DNA from: Siphonodentalium dalli
Lineage: Eukaryota; Mollusca; Scaphopoda; Gadilida; Siphonodentaliidae
Direction: 5' to 3'
Assembly: GCA_032622095.1 (NCBI GenBank)
Contig: CP136062.1
Span: forward strand, 155,742,875-155,806,874
DNA length: 64,000 nt
Numbering within the stretch: the stretch's first letter is position 1; each line of letters begins with the position of its first letter. A program made the position numbers and the translations under genes. Shown in pieces: positions 45,767 through 57,797 of this stretch. Under the pieces are notes generated by a model. That model made no database searches, had not been told where the DNA came from, and saw nothing but the letters and a program-made list of their open reading frames with translations.

Positions 45767-48752
45767 GTTGGTACCGTTAATTTATTTGATTGTTTAAAGA
45801 TTCGAATGGGCACCTAATTAGTACCTAAGGTAATTTCCAGATAATATCAATATCAAATATAACCAGAACGCGCCACTGGCTTTTTGTCTCTGGAAGTTAC
45901 ATAATTATAATACATAAGACATGACTTTGTTCAGCAAATTGAACGGCACCGATCTCCAGTACCGGGGCTGTATACAAATCATATATTCCTTTCTTCAAAT
46001 CGTCCATTGATGAACTCGCGACTACAAAACCAGGTAAACTGTTCATGTTAGAAATTACACGTGAAAAACATATTTACGGATATCCTTTTTTAAGTATGTC
46101 CCTTGTAATTTGAGTTCATGTCCTCTGTTCCGTTTGTAATCAGCGAATACAAAATAATAACACCGGTCCGTGTTATACAAACCGTTCTGATATATAGAAA
46201 CCTCGATAAAATCGCCCCTAAATCGTCTATTATTCATATATTTGAGTTTTACAATGCGTAAACCAGGCATAAGAATAAACGCGATGTGTTGCATCCCAAA
46301 GGGATAATTACACTCACTTCATTTGCTGTAGTATTTTCCCCATCGATATCCAAATATTAAATGCTTTTAAATAGGGTAATTATATTGGTATGGGAATGGA
46401 CGTTGCGTATTAAATTTCGCCATGACAACGCAAGACGTCGCGGCAACGTCACTACAAAGTTCCCAATATTTAACAATCGTTCACATTTAATCTATGTGTG
46501 TATATAAGTGTATTACGGGTTGATAGTTTTCACTAAAATAACTATAATTATTAATCGACGTATCATAACAAAATGACAGATTTAATGGCATTTATCGTGT
46601 CCGACCAAAAACTGTTCGCAATATATAGATATGGTAAATGGACCAATATCATAGCAATTAGCCAGGCTGCTTAACAAGAGGTAAACAAATGTACGACAGA
46701 TTATAAGACATCGCTATCGCGACGAGCACTGACCGAAATCGTTATTGTATGCTGTAACCTTGCTACATTAAAGCATCATTGAATAGGTGTGATCCCAAAT
46801 GAAATGTTCAGACAATAAGCTCAACAAACGACCATTGTCTCTGTTGAACTTATTATCTGAACGGTTCCCTCAACAAATAGGGCTCCTTCTGCTATATTAT
46901 GTATCTGTCGTCTGTTTTTATCACATAACATGCCTCCAAACAAATAATAGACTATTCCAACATACCGTCGTGCGTGCAAGTGAGTTAATTTTGGTCCTAA
47001 ATATTCACATAGGTTCATATTGAACTAATTTGATTATGACATAATCCCATAGAGAGCTTATACGGTTATTATATGTCGAGTCGATGAAAAAGTGACAAAA
47101 GAATTCCAATATGGGCTTATTTATTATTGAAAGAGTCCCATAATGGACTGTTTTAAAACCCGCTTCTATGTCCACATAGAGCATATATTGAGCCTATTTC
47201 GCACACAAAAACAAGCCCGTTATAAGCTTATTTTCACGAGAACAGGCTGACTATTCATATGTACACTTTTCAACTGACTATGAAAATCCATTTAGTATAG
47301 CAAGAGTTAATGCCCCTCACCCAAAGTTAACTTAGTTAAGTATAACATATTGGAAACGTTTACAACATAGCTGTGACATTGACAGATAATTTTCCCGAGA
47401 ATACGAAGCCGGTATATTATTACGTCATCAATTATCAACCAACATGTATCATACCTCCTTCCAAATTATGTTGACAGAATTTGGAATCTCGAATGAGTCA
47501 TTTGAGGACTTAAAATATTTGTCAAATTTTACTCTTCAGGTACCAAATCGCTTCTATAATAATAAATAATTTCAGAAATCAAATAAATCATTACATACAT
47601 TATTGTTTTGGCCATATGAGAGGAAGCTTCATTAAGTTTGTGTCACAATGTTGATTTTATGATTTATTACATAGCACAGCCCCATATATTGCAATGAAGA
47701 ATAAACCAGCCACATTTAGGCCAATACATTATTGCGGATCACCGCCTAACGATATATTAAGACATGTCTCCTCAGACCTTAAAATATATCTAGTAGTAAT
47801 TTTAAATTCCTAGGCAAATATTTTGACAAGAACATTACAATAAAATTGAAAATGTCGACAAAAAAGCTTGGAAACACGGAAGATTTCTAACACAGTGTTT
47901 TTGGCAAAAAAAAAGCTTGGCGTCACAAATTATTAACACCGATATGGAGAATAACAGTGTCGGTAAGATGATGTCATGTTTTATATTGCTTGCTACTATT
48001 TCCAGTTCCGCCTTTTCTAGCTATGCTTCTGCTGTAACAGTGCTGTTCACAATTGGTATTCTGAAATTCGATTTGTTGTTTGCATTGATTCATTCGCTAT
48101 ATTCCAGAAGATGATGACGATAACATCAAACAGGTGTCTGTCATGTTAAATGGAGAACAAGTCTGGCAATGCTTTAACGAGGAACTAACAAACCAGGTAT
48201 GATCTAATCCATACCACGGACATTTTGCTCCTATTCACTGTCTAAAATATATTTCATGCTAGAAATTAAATATAATGACGGCCGGTACGACTATATATAT
48301 CTCGAGTTTTAAATTAAAGATGTATTCATGTTTCCAAACCACCCGTAACTGGATGGGGCGACAAATGTGTTTACTTAAAGTACACATTTCAAAGATAACA
48401 TATAGCATATAATTTGTTTATCAGTCGATGTATTCGCCTACAATTACAATACTTAAGTTAAGAAATACGTTATGATTACATATAGAATAAAGCTGAGTGT
48501 AAAATGTTCAAGAGTAGAATTGTGGTTTTAACCACGAGTCTTTTGGCGAGTTTTTAAAACCACAATTCCACTCATGGTGACAATGTGGTACTGACGGTGC
48601 TATATTCGAGGGGCACACTTACTCAATTTAAGATATTACGGAAGTAGTGGCACGGGTTACTGTTTATTTAGCAAGTGTCTAAACTCGAGGGAAATGTGCG
48701 GCCCAAGCAGCCCAACATATTTATTGATTTATTTTAATTGTGATTTTGCGAA

Positions 48753-48808
<56 letters not shown>

Positions 48809-51800
48809 GTACATACATATACATATATATATACACACATACACGCATACACATATACACACATATACATATATATATATATATATATATTTCGCACACA
48901 CACCTTAGCCCACATACACTCACACAGCTATCGATGATTACTACACACCATGCATGGATGCTACTCCGGTCAAGCACAGATTAGGCCAATATGTCAATAT
49001 AAGTTCATGACATCTCCAATCGGAGTGCAGCAAAATGTAAGACATACATAATCAGATTCGGAAATTTACACAAGTATGTTAGGGATACAATGCAAGTAGA
49101 ACATTAGCACGGTCATAATCGATTACATACACATGTATGCACCATGTGAGCTTACACGAACCTATAATGCATGATCTACATGCACATATACATAAAATGA
49201 TTGTCGATGTAAATGTAATCCAAGCATTATCGGGTAAATGTATCGCCGAAAACAACCTCAATGTTTTGCGACCATTTGGTGCCATAAGTGTGTGGTATTT
49301 GCGAATAACGCCCACCCGAACATAGCTGTTATAATACATGTATGCATGTAAATTTCCTTTAGTTGTATATTGAATATGTCAACCTTCACTGACGTGCTGG
49401 AGCTGATAATGTCGCCTAATTCGTTGCATTCTCAGATAATATTATTAAGTCAACATAGCGTTTCCATAGATCAGCGGACTTTTTAACAAAAAAATTAATT
49501 GGGTCTTCCGTATATTCCAGTGGAATCGTCATAAAATCTGATAATCCAGAAAGAAAAAGTCGAGTTTTAGATTCTGGACTCAGTTTATCGAATTTTAGGT
49601 AGAATTCGATATCAAAGTTGTTCAAAATGTCGAATTCCACAAGGTTCCTCTCCGATGTTATTGACGTGCATTCACATATGGTATGTTTAACAACGTCGCT
49701 GTGTTCGCGACTGCAGAGAGGACATACCTGTTTCTCACCAGGTAACATAGCCATAAGGCGAGCAACAAGCGTGTACGATGATTTATATTTTGGGAAGCAT
49801 CGACATTTTCCCCAAAGATGAGACATGGTTAATTCTTGTTGTATGGCAGCGAAACGAGCAAGTCTATTGTCGCCATTTATAATTGCTGTCCACTCTTCAG
49901 AACACCCGATTTTCCATTTGTCTCTCAATATATTTTTCCATGTTAGTTTGTTCGGGAATTTGTGTAAATCAATAAAAGTTATCAGGTAGTCGACCATGTT
50001 ATATTTCTGGAGTGTTGTAATCATGTCAGCTATGACATTTTTATCACTTATCTCTGAGCACCCCACGACATATTGATACAAACGGGTTAAGAAAATAGAT
50101 TTAACAGTTTTGTTTTGCGACAGATTACACAGCGAGCCAAAGAATGATAGTTTGCGTTTATCGATTAAAGACATGAGTGGAGGCAGACCGACTAACCCAA
50201 GGGCTATTTCTGTCTTTGTGCGTGTATGTAGACCCTGGAAAAATTTAACGCAAAATCGGTGTGTTCTTTCTAGACGATCACGGTTATTCTGGCACAAATT
50301 CCAAAGTAATTCAGAACCGTACAATCCCCTCGGAAGTACCACAGACGAGTAGATAATCGAACAACTCTTTGGAGTTATACCACCCGTAGTGGCACGGGTT
50401 ACTGTTTATTTAGCAAGTGTCTAAACTCGAGGGAAATGTGCGGCCCAAGCAGCCCAACATATTTATTGATTTATTTTAATTGTGATTTTGCGAAATAGTG
50501 AATTGGCATATACTAATAAATGACGCTTCCGCGTGCATCGTCTTGGTCGCTGCGGGACTTTCAACTCTTCCCAAAACCAGGATCTTTGTGTGTAATGTAT
50601 GTCAGTAAGTGCCTATTCGGGGTACCAGTTACAACAACAACAATAACAACATCCAACCTATGATTCATGGAAAAATGTTATTAAAAAGTTGATGTACATG
50701 ATACAATCTAAACGCACAAATACGAAAACAAAGTTGTTTAAATGAGAACTTTACAAGAAATATTGTTGTCGCTCTGAAACTTCGAAACTATGCAATAACT
50801 GGATACACAATTCATTATCAAACAAGAGTATTTTATGTGTCACGTCTCGTTCCGAAAATATCATTATACACACCATCTAATAACGCAGTTTATTCAGGGA
50901 CGGGTGTGTAAATAAGGGGCACAGTTAATTGAAAGATGACTGAAAGTTGAACCCACAACACTTACACAATGTATGTATGCCTGGGTTGGGCACAGGCTAG
51001 AATTTCATATTTGACACATAAATCATTTTAATGTGGGCCGGTATCAAGGTTAAACATGGTCACCACTCGGATTTCGAAAACAAATTTATTTCATGCAGAT
51101 GACAAATTTTGAGAAGTGAGACCAGTATATGTAGCCACTGTTTCGCGGACATCGCTGCTACCTGATACGGGTGTGGTAAAAGTAAAATGAAACATTATTT
51201 TCAAAACTAACAAAACATGCTCTAATTATAACCAACCTTTTTTCAATACACACACCACATCCCTTTTACCACTACTGAACATTTGAAACCAGACTGTCAC
51301 CTTAATGGACGTGTCATTTCGTTTGTTTGCGATGGAGACCATATCTACACATTCTATGTATGATACTATGTATAATGATCGTTGACACGCCATGTATATT
51401 TTTAACCGCAATAAGCAATATTGGTTGCGGTTTAACGCCACGTGGATATTTCCCCCCATCATATTTTGTTTGAATAGGTCTAAAAGGCTATTACTATAAA
51501 TTATATAAGCTCACACTTCTTGAATGAAATTTTAATGAAATTTCAGTCGTGCACTGTACCTTGCCGTGTGAATGTTAGCATTTCAGTTAAGATTAAAAGA
51601 GCATGATACCTTGAAGAAGTACATATCATTTGAAGAATCATCAATGACGACATATACACATTGATGTGGATAAAGGCGACATATGCCAATATGTACACAA
51701 GCAGAGTGGTATATATAACATGAAATGTTCCTTCTAAGTCGGTAGATTTGCCGAAACATTGTTAGTGAGAATATTGTCAAATTGATGCGATGTCAAACAC

Positions 51801-54800
51801 TCCTGCACGGTGATAAAATAAATTGGAGAATAATCTTTCTCACAGTATTTATAATTAACAGATAATATATCAAAACACATCATCATTATTATATATTAAA
51901 TAAATGCAGTGAATATGGCGAAATAGTTTTCATTAGTTTATCGCCGATTGTTGCGTCCAGAATCGAGAAGTAAATATCTACATTTGAGCGAAGTTCAGAT
52001 ATTTTCGATGGAGTACTCACTATTTGCTTGACATTTCCGGCGATGTTAGTAGAATGACACATTCACCAAATTGGCATAGCGCCTGAATACTAACATATTA
52101 GTTTCACGTACCTGCACAAGATACTAATGGTGGTATTTACTGGTCTCTCAATGACGTGCATGCGACATTCCAGTTTCTGCAGGTGTGGGTGCAGACATAA
52201 GACAGGGTGCATATCGAATCAACTTAACAAATAATAATTGTGATATTTAGAGAAGGGACACTCCAGTTTCAGCAGGGCCGGGTGTAAAATGGTGGGATCA
52301 TCAAACCAGTGCACACTAACTATAATATGAACCCTCAACACAATGCCTGGTTAGAGCACAGGTTTATGCTTTAAGATTTGGTTGCAGCATTATTATTTTA
52401 ATGGGGATATAAATAGACAGAGTGGCATAGACCCCTTGATATTATGTGACACAAACGACATTTTCGAGCATAACTGGAAGAACGCTATTTCCTAACTCCA
52501 ACATCAAAACTGTTCTAAATACTCACCATTGGGATTTTCAAAAACAAATTTGTTTTAATGCAGATGATAAATGTAGGTGGTAAAACGGCATCAGCGTCGG
52601 TGGCCACTGTTTTGCAGAAATCGGTACTACTGCGGGTGGGAGGCAACGTAGTCTGAAACAATATTTTTTCAAAACTCAAAGAAACCCGATAAAGCTCACA
52701 AATTAATAACTAACATTCTCTCAATACACGTGGCATATCCAAGGTGCCAGAAAACACTGGTACACTATTTTAAGAAATTTATCCCTATTGATAATTGGAA
52801 AATGTTGAGTGTCGCACCATTATCTAAATGAAAATCGTACAAGGATTTGTAGAAATTGGCTGGAATCCTGAAAACATATTATAGTTTATTGATATTTAAA
52901 GTGACTTAAATGCGAGGGTTTATTACGCTGTGATATTTTTGTCTTTTTTGGAGATAATGTTTTAGTTTTGCCACTTTCCTTCAATATCACGTTAAAATAT
53001 GTCTCTTGTGCCTAAAACGACAGTAATCCGTAACCACACTAAGGGCGTCTCATTCTGTACAAGCTGGCGGTGTATGTCTTGGTCAAAAGCCATGACTAGT
53101 GCTTGATCAATCAATTGAACATAATGCTCGATTATTCCTGGATGATAATTTACAAGATGCTGATGTTGAGAGGGGGTTCATCGGTCTTTGTCTTGAATAC
53201 ATTTGTTCTGGATATTCCTCTCGTTATAACTATTAAAGTCGGCATTTCTACGTTGGCCTTAAGTTTTGTTATATGATGAGTCAGTCGTTTCCTATGATTG
53301 CCAATACTGGAAATGACACTGAGACACTGTTTTTTTGTATATATGTAAATGTTTAGACAATATGTAGTCGGTACGGGTGGGGCATGGAAAGTGTTTTGGA
53401 CGTGTGCATATTATATCCACTGCCCCAGCTGCGTGGCGCTATTTTGGTTATATTTAAAAAATGCCCGTTGCGAGGTGTGAATTGGGAGTCTGGCGGTGTA
53501 GAACCTTCACAAATGGCGGGGCAACATGTGTCGTATATACTGATTTGTAATTGGTGGAAGAAATTAATCTATTTGCCCGCATGCTGAAAAAACAAATTCT
53601 TTAAATACAAATTTGTTGAAAATAATCAAGGATTTTTGATTTGAGTTGCCTGCTCCTATAATTTTTTATCTATACTAATGGCATTGAAATATTATATTGT
53701 ACGAAATTTACCAACACTGACTGATATGCCAAGCACCAGAACAACATGTATGGCATTGTTGATTAGACACCATCAATTGAACAGGGATTAAACAAAGATG
53801 GTGGAAAAAGAGTCATGAGCTATTTTAGAATCTGGATATCCAGCATTTCTCTACGATGTACAACTCAACTTGAGCAACCTGGGTATATGCTGCTCAACTT
53901 TAAACAACTAGGATATCTACCGTATACTATATGCACCGTTTGGTGGAAATCGACTCGTCCGACGACAAGTAAAACCAATTTAATTAAACAGTGGTGGTGT
54001 AGAAAGTGGGGGTGACTGAACATAGCTGCTGTTATGACAAATTCATATTAACATACGAACATGTCACTGAATATAGTTGGGTGTCACGACCTTAGGAAAA
54101 CATCAAATTTGAATCTCTGAAAGATGACAATAACTCTAACCATAACTCTAACCGGAACGCGACCTCAATCCTAACCCGAACCGGTATGGGACGGTACCCT
54201 AACACTAACGAGGACGGAACCGTACCATAACACAAACCGAGACGGGACCATAAACTGATCCGTAACTCTAACAGGGATACGACGGGACCTTAAGCATAAT
54301 CCTAACCGGGACGGGACCTTCGTCCGGGGCGGAACAATCGGAACCGAACCATAACTCTAACCATAACTCGGGGCAAACATCAAATTTGAATCCCTGGAAG
54401 ATGACGTAGGGCAGAAACAAAATACTGATTTCCAAACATGACAATAAAGAGACAGTTTCAACATATGTTTATATTACATGAGTTTAATCCGTAACATGAT
54501 ACGGACATATACGTTCAGAAGAGATATCCGTCATGGCTACTGGTTGAGGTGGTTACTTCAAATAAACGAGATAAATCACTACCATGACTAATCTACGATA
54601 TGAGCATCACATTGAATCCTGATAATAAAGGAATATGAGAACGGTAACATGGGAATATGGACATCGAGGTGTTATCATGTAATCAGGTAAGATTTAATCT
54701 AGTAATTAATGAGGACCTATGTTGACATTTCTGCTCAAATTTTATTTCAATGAATTATGTTTAAGGAGACTAATTACCACCACCCAACTACCACATACAA

Positions 54801-57015
54801 GTTCGAACTGATTTATGATAATATATTCCACGCACAGGAACAATTATTCAAAACATTACTATTTATGGTTTTGCGCAATCATTCCGAAACTCGTTCTGTA
54901 TGTGACTAGTTCGTATCTATAGTAAAATATATAAGTTTACTGAACCAATTCGATAGTGTTTCGTGTAATGTTGTCGTTGGTAGGTATATAATATTATACA
55001 GATACATACCATTGTTGGAAGGTTATACTATACAGTTCTAGTTTGATGTAAGCAGATCACTCAACAAAAATATTTCCATGATGTTGAGTTGTTAACTTAT
55101 TACACACTATAACAATAATTTAAGTTCGCTGGAAAATCAGGTTACTCAATGAGGAAGCCTACAACTGTAAGAGTTTACGCTTACCTGGTTGTTCTCCCTT
55201 TTACAGAATATGGTTCCAACTCATGACTGCGAAATCTACGTAGTTGTCTACTCGCGAGGAGACCGGAAGTCCTTTCGCCACGCAATTGACATCCTGTTCC
55301 ATTTGCGCCGAGTGAGAAAAGTCACCAAGCCCATCATTTTGGTGGAGAACAAGTGCGATCTTGTCCGAACAAAGGTCATCGCCGCCGGAGGTGAGTACCG
55401 TGTCTTTGCCAAACACTGAATTACTAGTAGTTTCCGAATGAAATGTTCAGATAAGTTCTACAACCGGCCAGTGTAGAACCTATTTTCTGAACATTATATA
55501 TAGGTATGACTCATCTGCACTTGTATTATATGTTCGTCTGTCGTCTGCTAATAATATGTCATTCCAATATATACTGTTATACCTGATGGGAGAAACTATT
55601 TTGTGATGACATGGTTAACATCTCCATGGACAGTTTATTACATATATTATTTCGGATGTTCTAGCAATGGGTCAATATCTTCAAAAGTTTAAATATGTTC
55701 ACTAGACGCACAAAACACTTAAATATACTTTACCTAGATCCAGCTATGTATGGGGCCATCTCCAACTCTCTTCAATAGAATATATGCAATAAATTAATGA
55801 ATTTGAGTCGTCGTGCATGAGTGAAAAAAACAGTAATTTAGTCTATTACATCGCCCATGAAGAGTATGTACTGTCGCAAAGGGAGATAAATCATTAGTCA
55901 GAAATAAGCTAAATGTTTTTGAGCAGAAATAACAATTCTAAATTAAATTGAACGTGAGTTGAATCCTTGTGAACATCTGCAGTACACCGGTTTATCACAT
56001 AATTAACCGTTAACCCCGTCCCAATGTTTTAGTAAGACACACGTGTATTATCGATGCGCGCAGTGACGTAAGGGCTTATATCAATGGTGTCGAAGCCAAT
56101 TCGGGGACTTTATTATTATGTTAAACATAATGTAATTACGATATTCGATTTGTGTTGCGTTATTTAGTGTTGGGTGTGAGATAACATGGTTGATACGGGT
56201 TGTTGACAAAATTGTTCAACATGAAAAGACACATTTGAAATTAAATATATTCGCTCTTGAATGTGCCTTTACATCATATTTGGTTGTGATAAGGAACCCA
56301 ATATTAATTTTGTTTAATCCCAGCCTTTTCGATGTCGTTTTTCCTCGCTTATGTGTGACTTTGATAAAATGGATCTTAAATTCGTCGCATTTCTATGCGA
56401 ATTGTATTATTCCAATAAATTCGATTCTAGCCTCACAAAAGCTCGGCTCGAATATAATTTAGTGCACTCGGTTGATTACTTTCGTATACATGTGCGACTC
56501 ATTAGATATCCTCTATGTTTCAAGTTGTTCTTTTGTAGGAAAATTGTTTTGACTTGAAAATCAGGAAGTGGTGTTTTGGAAGAAAGAGTGCCAAATTGCA
56601 AAATGGTATCCTCTCTGACAAATGCACAATTGTTTTCGCTCTATAATTACACTAGAGTTGCAGTGAATCCACAATTGTTATGATGCTGCTTTCTTTATGA
56701 AATATTTACTTTGTGAATTTGTTTCCATGGCCTCCGATGTTGAAACAAGCTACCTCTGCCCCTCCTTGACATTCATTTTAACTTTCGAATGTCTCTTTTT
56801 TTACAGAAGGGAAAAAAGTCGCCCTGTCATACAACTGCAAATTTGTGGAGACATCGACACTCTTCCATCACAACGTGGATGAGTTGTTGGTCGGTATTCA
56901 TAAACAAAACTCTTTGCACAACAACGCGCGAACAGGCTCAGGGAGGAAGATGAAGGCACTTTTACCACGCATTTTCAAGAGTAAAGCATCCTGTGAAAAT
57001 TTGATGAAATTATAA
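45442..57015 (+). CDS. RGK-family small GTPase (Rad/Gem/Rem-like), copy B, four coding exons
   Basis: Join 45,442-45,766, 48,108-48,196, 55,207-55,390 and 56,807-57,015, again 268 residues with the same exon lengths, phases and splice signals as copy A. Replacements relative to copy A, by direct reading, are L38M, S47G, G72D, Q73K, N112D, P117Q and S175R. About six synonymous changes are also visible. The P-loop (82-89), NKCD (186-189), ETS (214-216) and the terminal motif with Cys262 are unchanged, and exon 4 is identical. Intron 2 has grown to 7,010 bp because a LINE inserted between exons 2 and 3 without touching splice sites. The predicted product is a membrane-associated regulatory GTPase that inhibits voltage-gated calcium channels, as for the family. 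Whether this is a true paralog or the second allele is unresolved. Confidence 0.92.
45767..48107. other. intron 1 of RGK copy B
   Basis: 2,341 bp, colinear with copy A intron 1. The foldback corresponding to 18,181-18,231 is at about 46,809-46,859, with matching arms. Confidence 0.85.
48108..48196 (+). CDS. RGK copy B exon 2
   Basis: 89 bp; acceptor ATTCCAG|AAGATG and donor AACCAG|GTATGA. Contains N112D and P117Q. Confidence 0.85.
48512..48573. repeat. 20-bp inverted repeat (copy B)
   Basis: Counterpart of 19,884-19,945; left arm now GAGTAGAATTGTGGTTTTAA, one mismatch with the right arm. Confidence 0.9.
48644..48755. repeat. 112-bp target-site duplication, left copy
   Basis: GTAGTGGCACGGGTTAC to GATTTTGCGAAATA. 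It recurs at 50,386-50,497 and occurs once in copy A at 20,016-20,127. Confidence 0.92.
48756..48893. repeat. AT/AC microsatellite, 3' tail of the LINE
   Basis: Runs of TATATA with interspersed ACACAC and ACATAC. It sits exactly at the 3' end of the LINE and abuts the target-site duplication, so it is probably the element's simple-repeat tail, later expanded. Confidence 0.88.
49416..50385 (-). pseudogene. LINE ORF2 C-terminal region, open but 5'-truncated
   Basis: A long minus-strand frame (over 308 codons) is open from the insertion edge to a TAG at 49,416-49,418. It starts mid-protein with [18 protein letters not shown], a pattern typical of the region after the LINE RT fingers/palm (VLPR.LYG.EL). 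Then come [40 protein letters not shown] and [13 protein letters not shown]-terminal zinc-binding-like motif, [19 protein letters not shown], follows. The catalytic core and ORF1 are missing, so it cannot transpose alone. The lack of stops argues for a recent insertion. I recall similar proteins as abundant repeats in bivalves and gastropods; the clade name is uncertain. Confidence 0.9.
50386..50497. repeat. 112-bp target-site duplication, right copy
   Basis: Identical by eye, or nearly so, to 48,644-48,755. Sequence homologous to copy A resumes directly after it. Confidence 0.92.
50885..51250. repeat. diverged direct repeat unit 1 in intron 2 (copy B)
   Basis: Counterpart of 20,520-20,890. 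Confidence 0.65.
52256..52745. repeat. diverged direct repeat unit 2 in intron 2 (copy B)
   Basis: Counterpart of 21,840-22,330. Confidence 0.65.
54098..54405. repeat. small telomere-like array with 31-bp flanking repeats (copy B)
   Basis: Same as 23,654-23,961; flanking repeats at 54,098-54,128 and 54,375-54,405 keep the same two mismatches. Confidence 0.85.
55207..55390 (+). CDS. RGK copy B exon 3
   Basis: Same boundaries as copy A exon 3. It contains S175R just before the [11 protein letters not shown] block. Confidence 0.93.
55391..56806. other. intron 3 of RGK copy B
   Basis: 1,416 bp, same length as in copy A, with the foldback at about 55,438-55,495 retained. Confidence 0.85.
56807..57015 (+). 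CDS. RGK copy B exon 4
   Basis: Identical in protein sequence, and apparently in nucleotide sequence, to copy A exon 4; stop TAA at 57,013-57,015. Confidence 0.93.
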
Positions 57016-57364
57016 TTTATCAGTCACCTGTTCAGCAACATTCAGAGTATGAAATGATGTTATTATAACAATTGTTATATATTTATCATCGGTTATGTGA
57101 GATCGTGTAGCACGAGTGCTGTGTGGTAATGTGTTATCTTTGTCAGTGCTGAGAAGGAAACATGTATACCATTTTAAACAGAGAATACTTGAAGCTAATA
57201 ACCATATCCTGTCATCCATTTGTAACTCAGATATATTCAAATCGAAATTATTCAAAATCATGGAATCATATGTTGTACACTTAGCTGCATATATATATAT
57301 AACATAAACGTAGCATATAACGTATGATTATTTTGTAAGTTATGGATAATTATGTATAGTCTGA

Positions 57365-57370
57365 AATAAA
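57365..57370 (+). promoter_or_regulatory. poly(A) signal of RGK copy B
   Basis: AATAAA about 350 bp after the stop, conserved with copy A. Confidence 0.55.
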
Positions 57371-57390
57371 ACTATATATCCATGTAGAGC

Positions 57391-57519
57391 ATTATCATCA
57401 TCACCATTATCACCGTTGTCATCATCATGGTCATTATCGTAATCATCATAACTGCTATCTGTTATCACAATCAACATCAACATCATCGCCGGCATCATCA
57501 TATTCATCGCCGTCGTCTT
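57391..57519. repeat. degenerate CAT/ATC microsatellite (copy B)
   Basis: Same repeat tract as 26,948-27,075. Confidence 0.85.
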
Positions 57520-57797
57520 AAGTAATCACCACCAATTGTTTGGATTATATGAGCATTGACGGTTAACTATTTCGGTCGTAAATATATCTACACGCGCTTC
57601 CATTCATCAAACGACGTGAATTCCGTTACTAATTCCTTATTGATCATTCGGCAAAATCCGAGAACGGTGGGAAATTACCTCTCATTCGTAAGCGGCCAAC
57701 GGGGCCGAACACAATTAGGATCAGCTTTCAAAAAGTGGCCTGAAAATGAGTTACCGCTCTGGTCTGTCAGGAACATTTCGGGACCGGATGACTCGGA

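Larger units (their letters stand above)
48756..50385 (-). mobile_element. 5'-truncated LINE inserted in RGK copy B intron 2
   Basis: About 1,630 bp absent from the matching site in copy A and bracketed by the 112-bp direct duplication. On the minus strand it runs from a truncated ORF2 through an approximately 520-bp 3' UTR into an AT/AC microsatellite tail. The insertion came after the segmental copies diverged, or is polymorphic between alleles. Confidence 0.93.
48197..55206. other. intron 2 of RGK copy B, enlarged by a LINE
   Basis: 7,010 bp against 5,194 in copy A. Of the 1,816-bp gain, 1,742 bp is the LINE plus one copy of its 112-bp target duplication; the rest is small indels. Confidence 0.85.

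Noticed and set aside
48694-48984. Open frames of IYIYIY type
   Set aside because: Simple translation of an AT/AC microsatellite.
49416-50342. 308-codon open frame as a host gene
   Set aside because: Its sequence is LINE ORF2-like, it begins without a proper ATG at the edge of an insertion, and the block is missing from the matching site in copy A.
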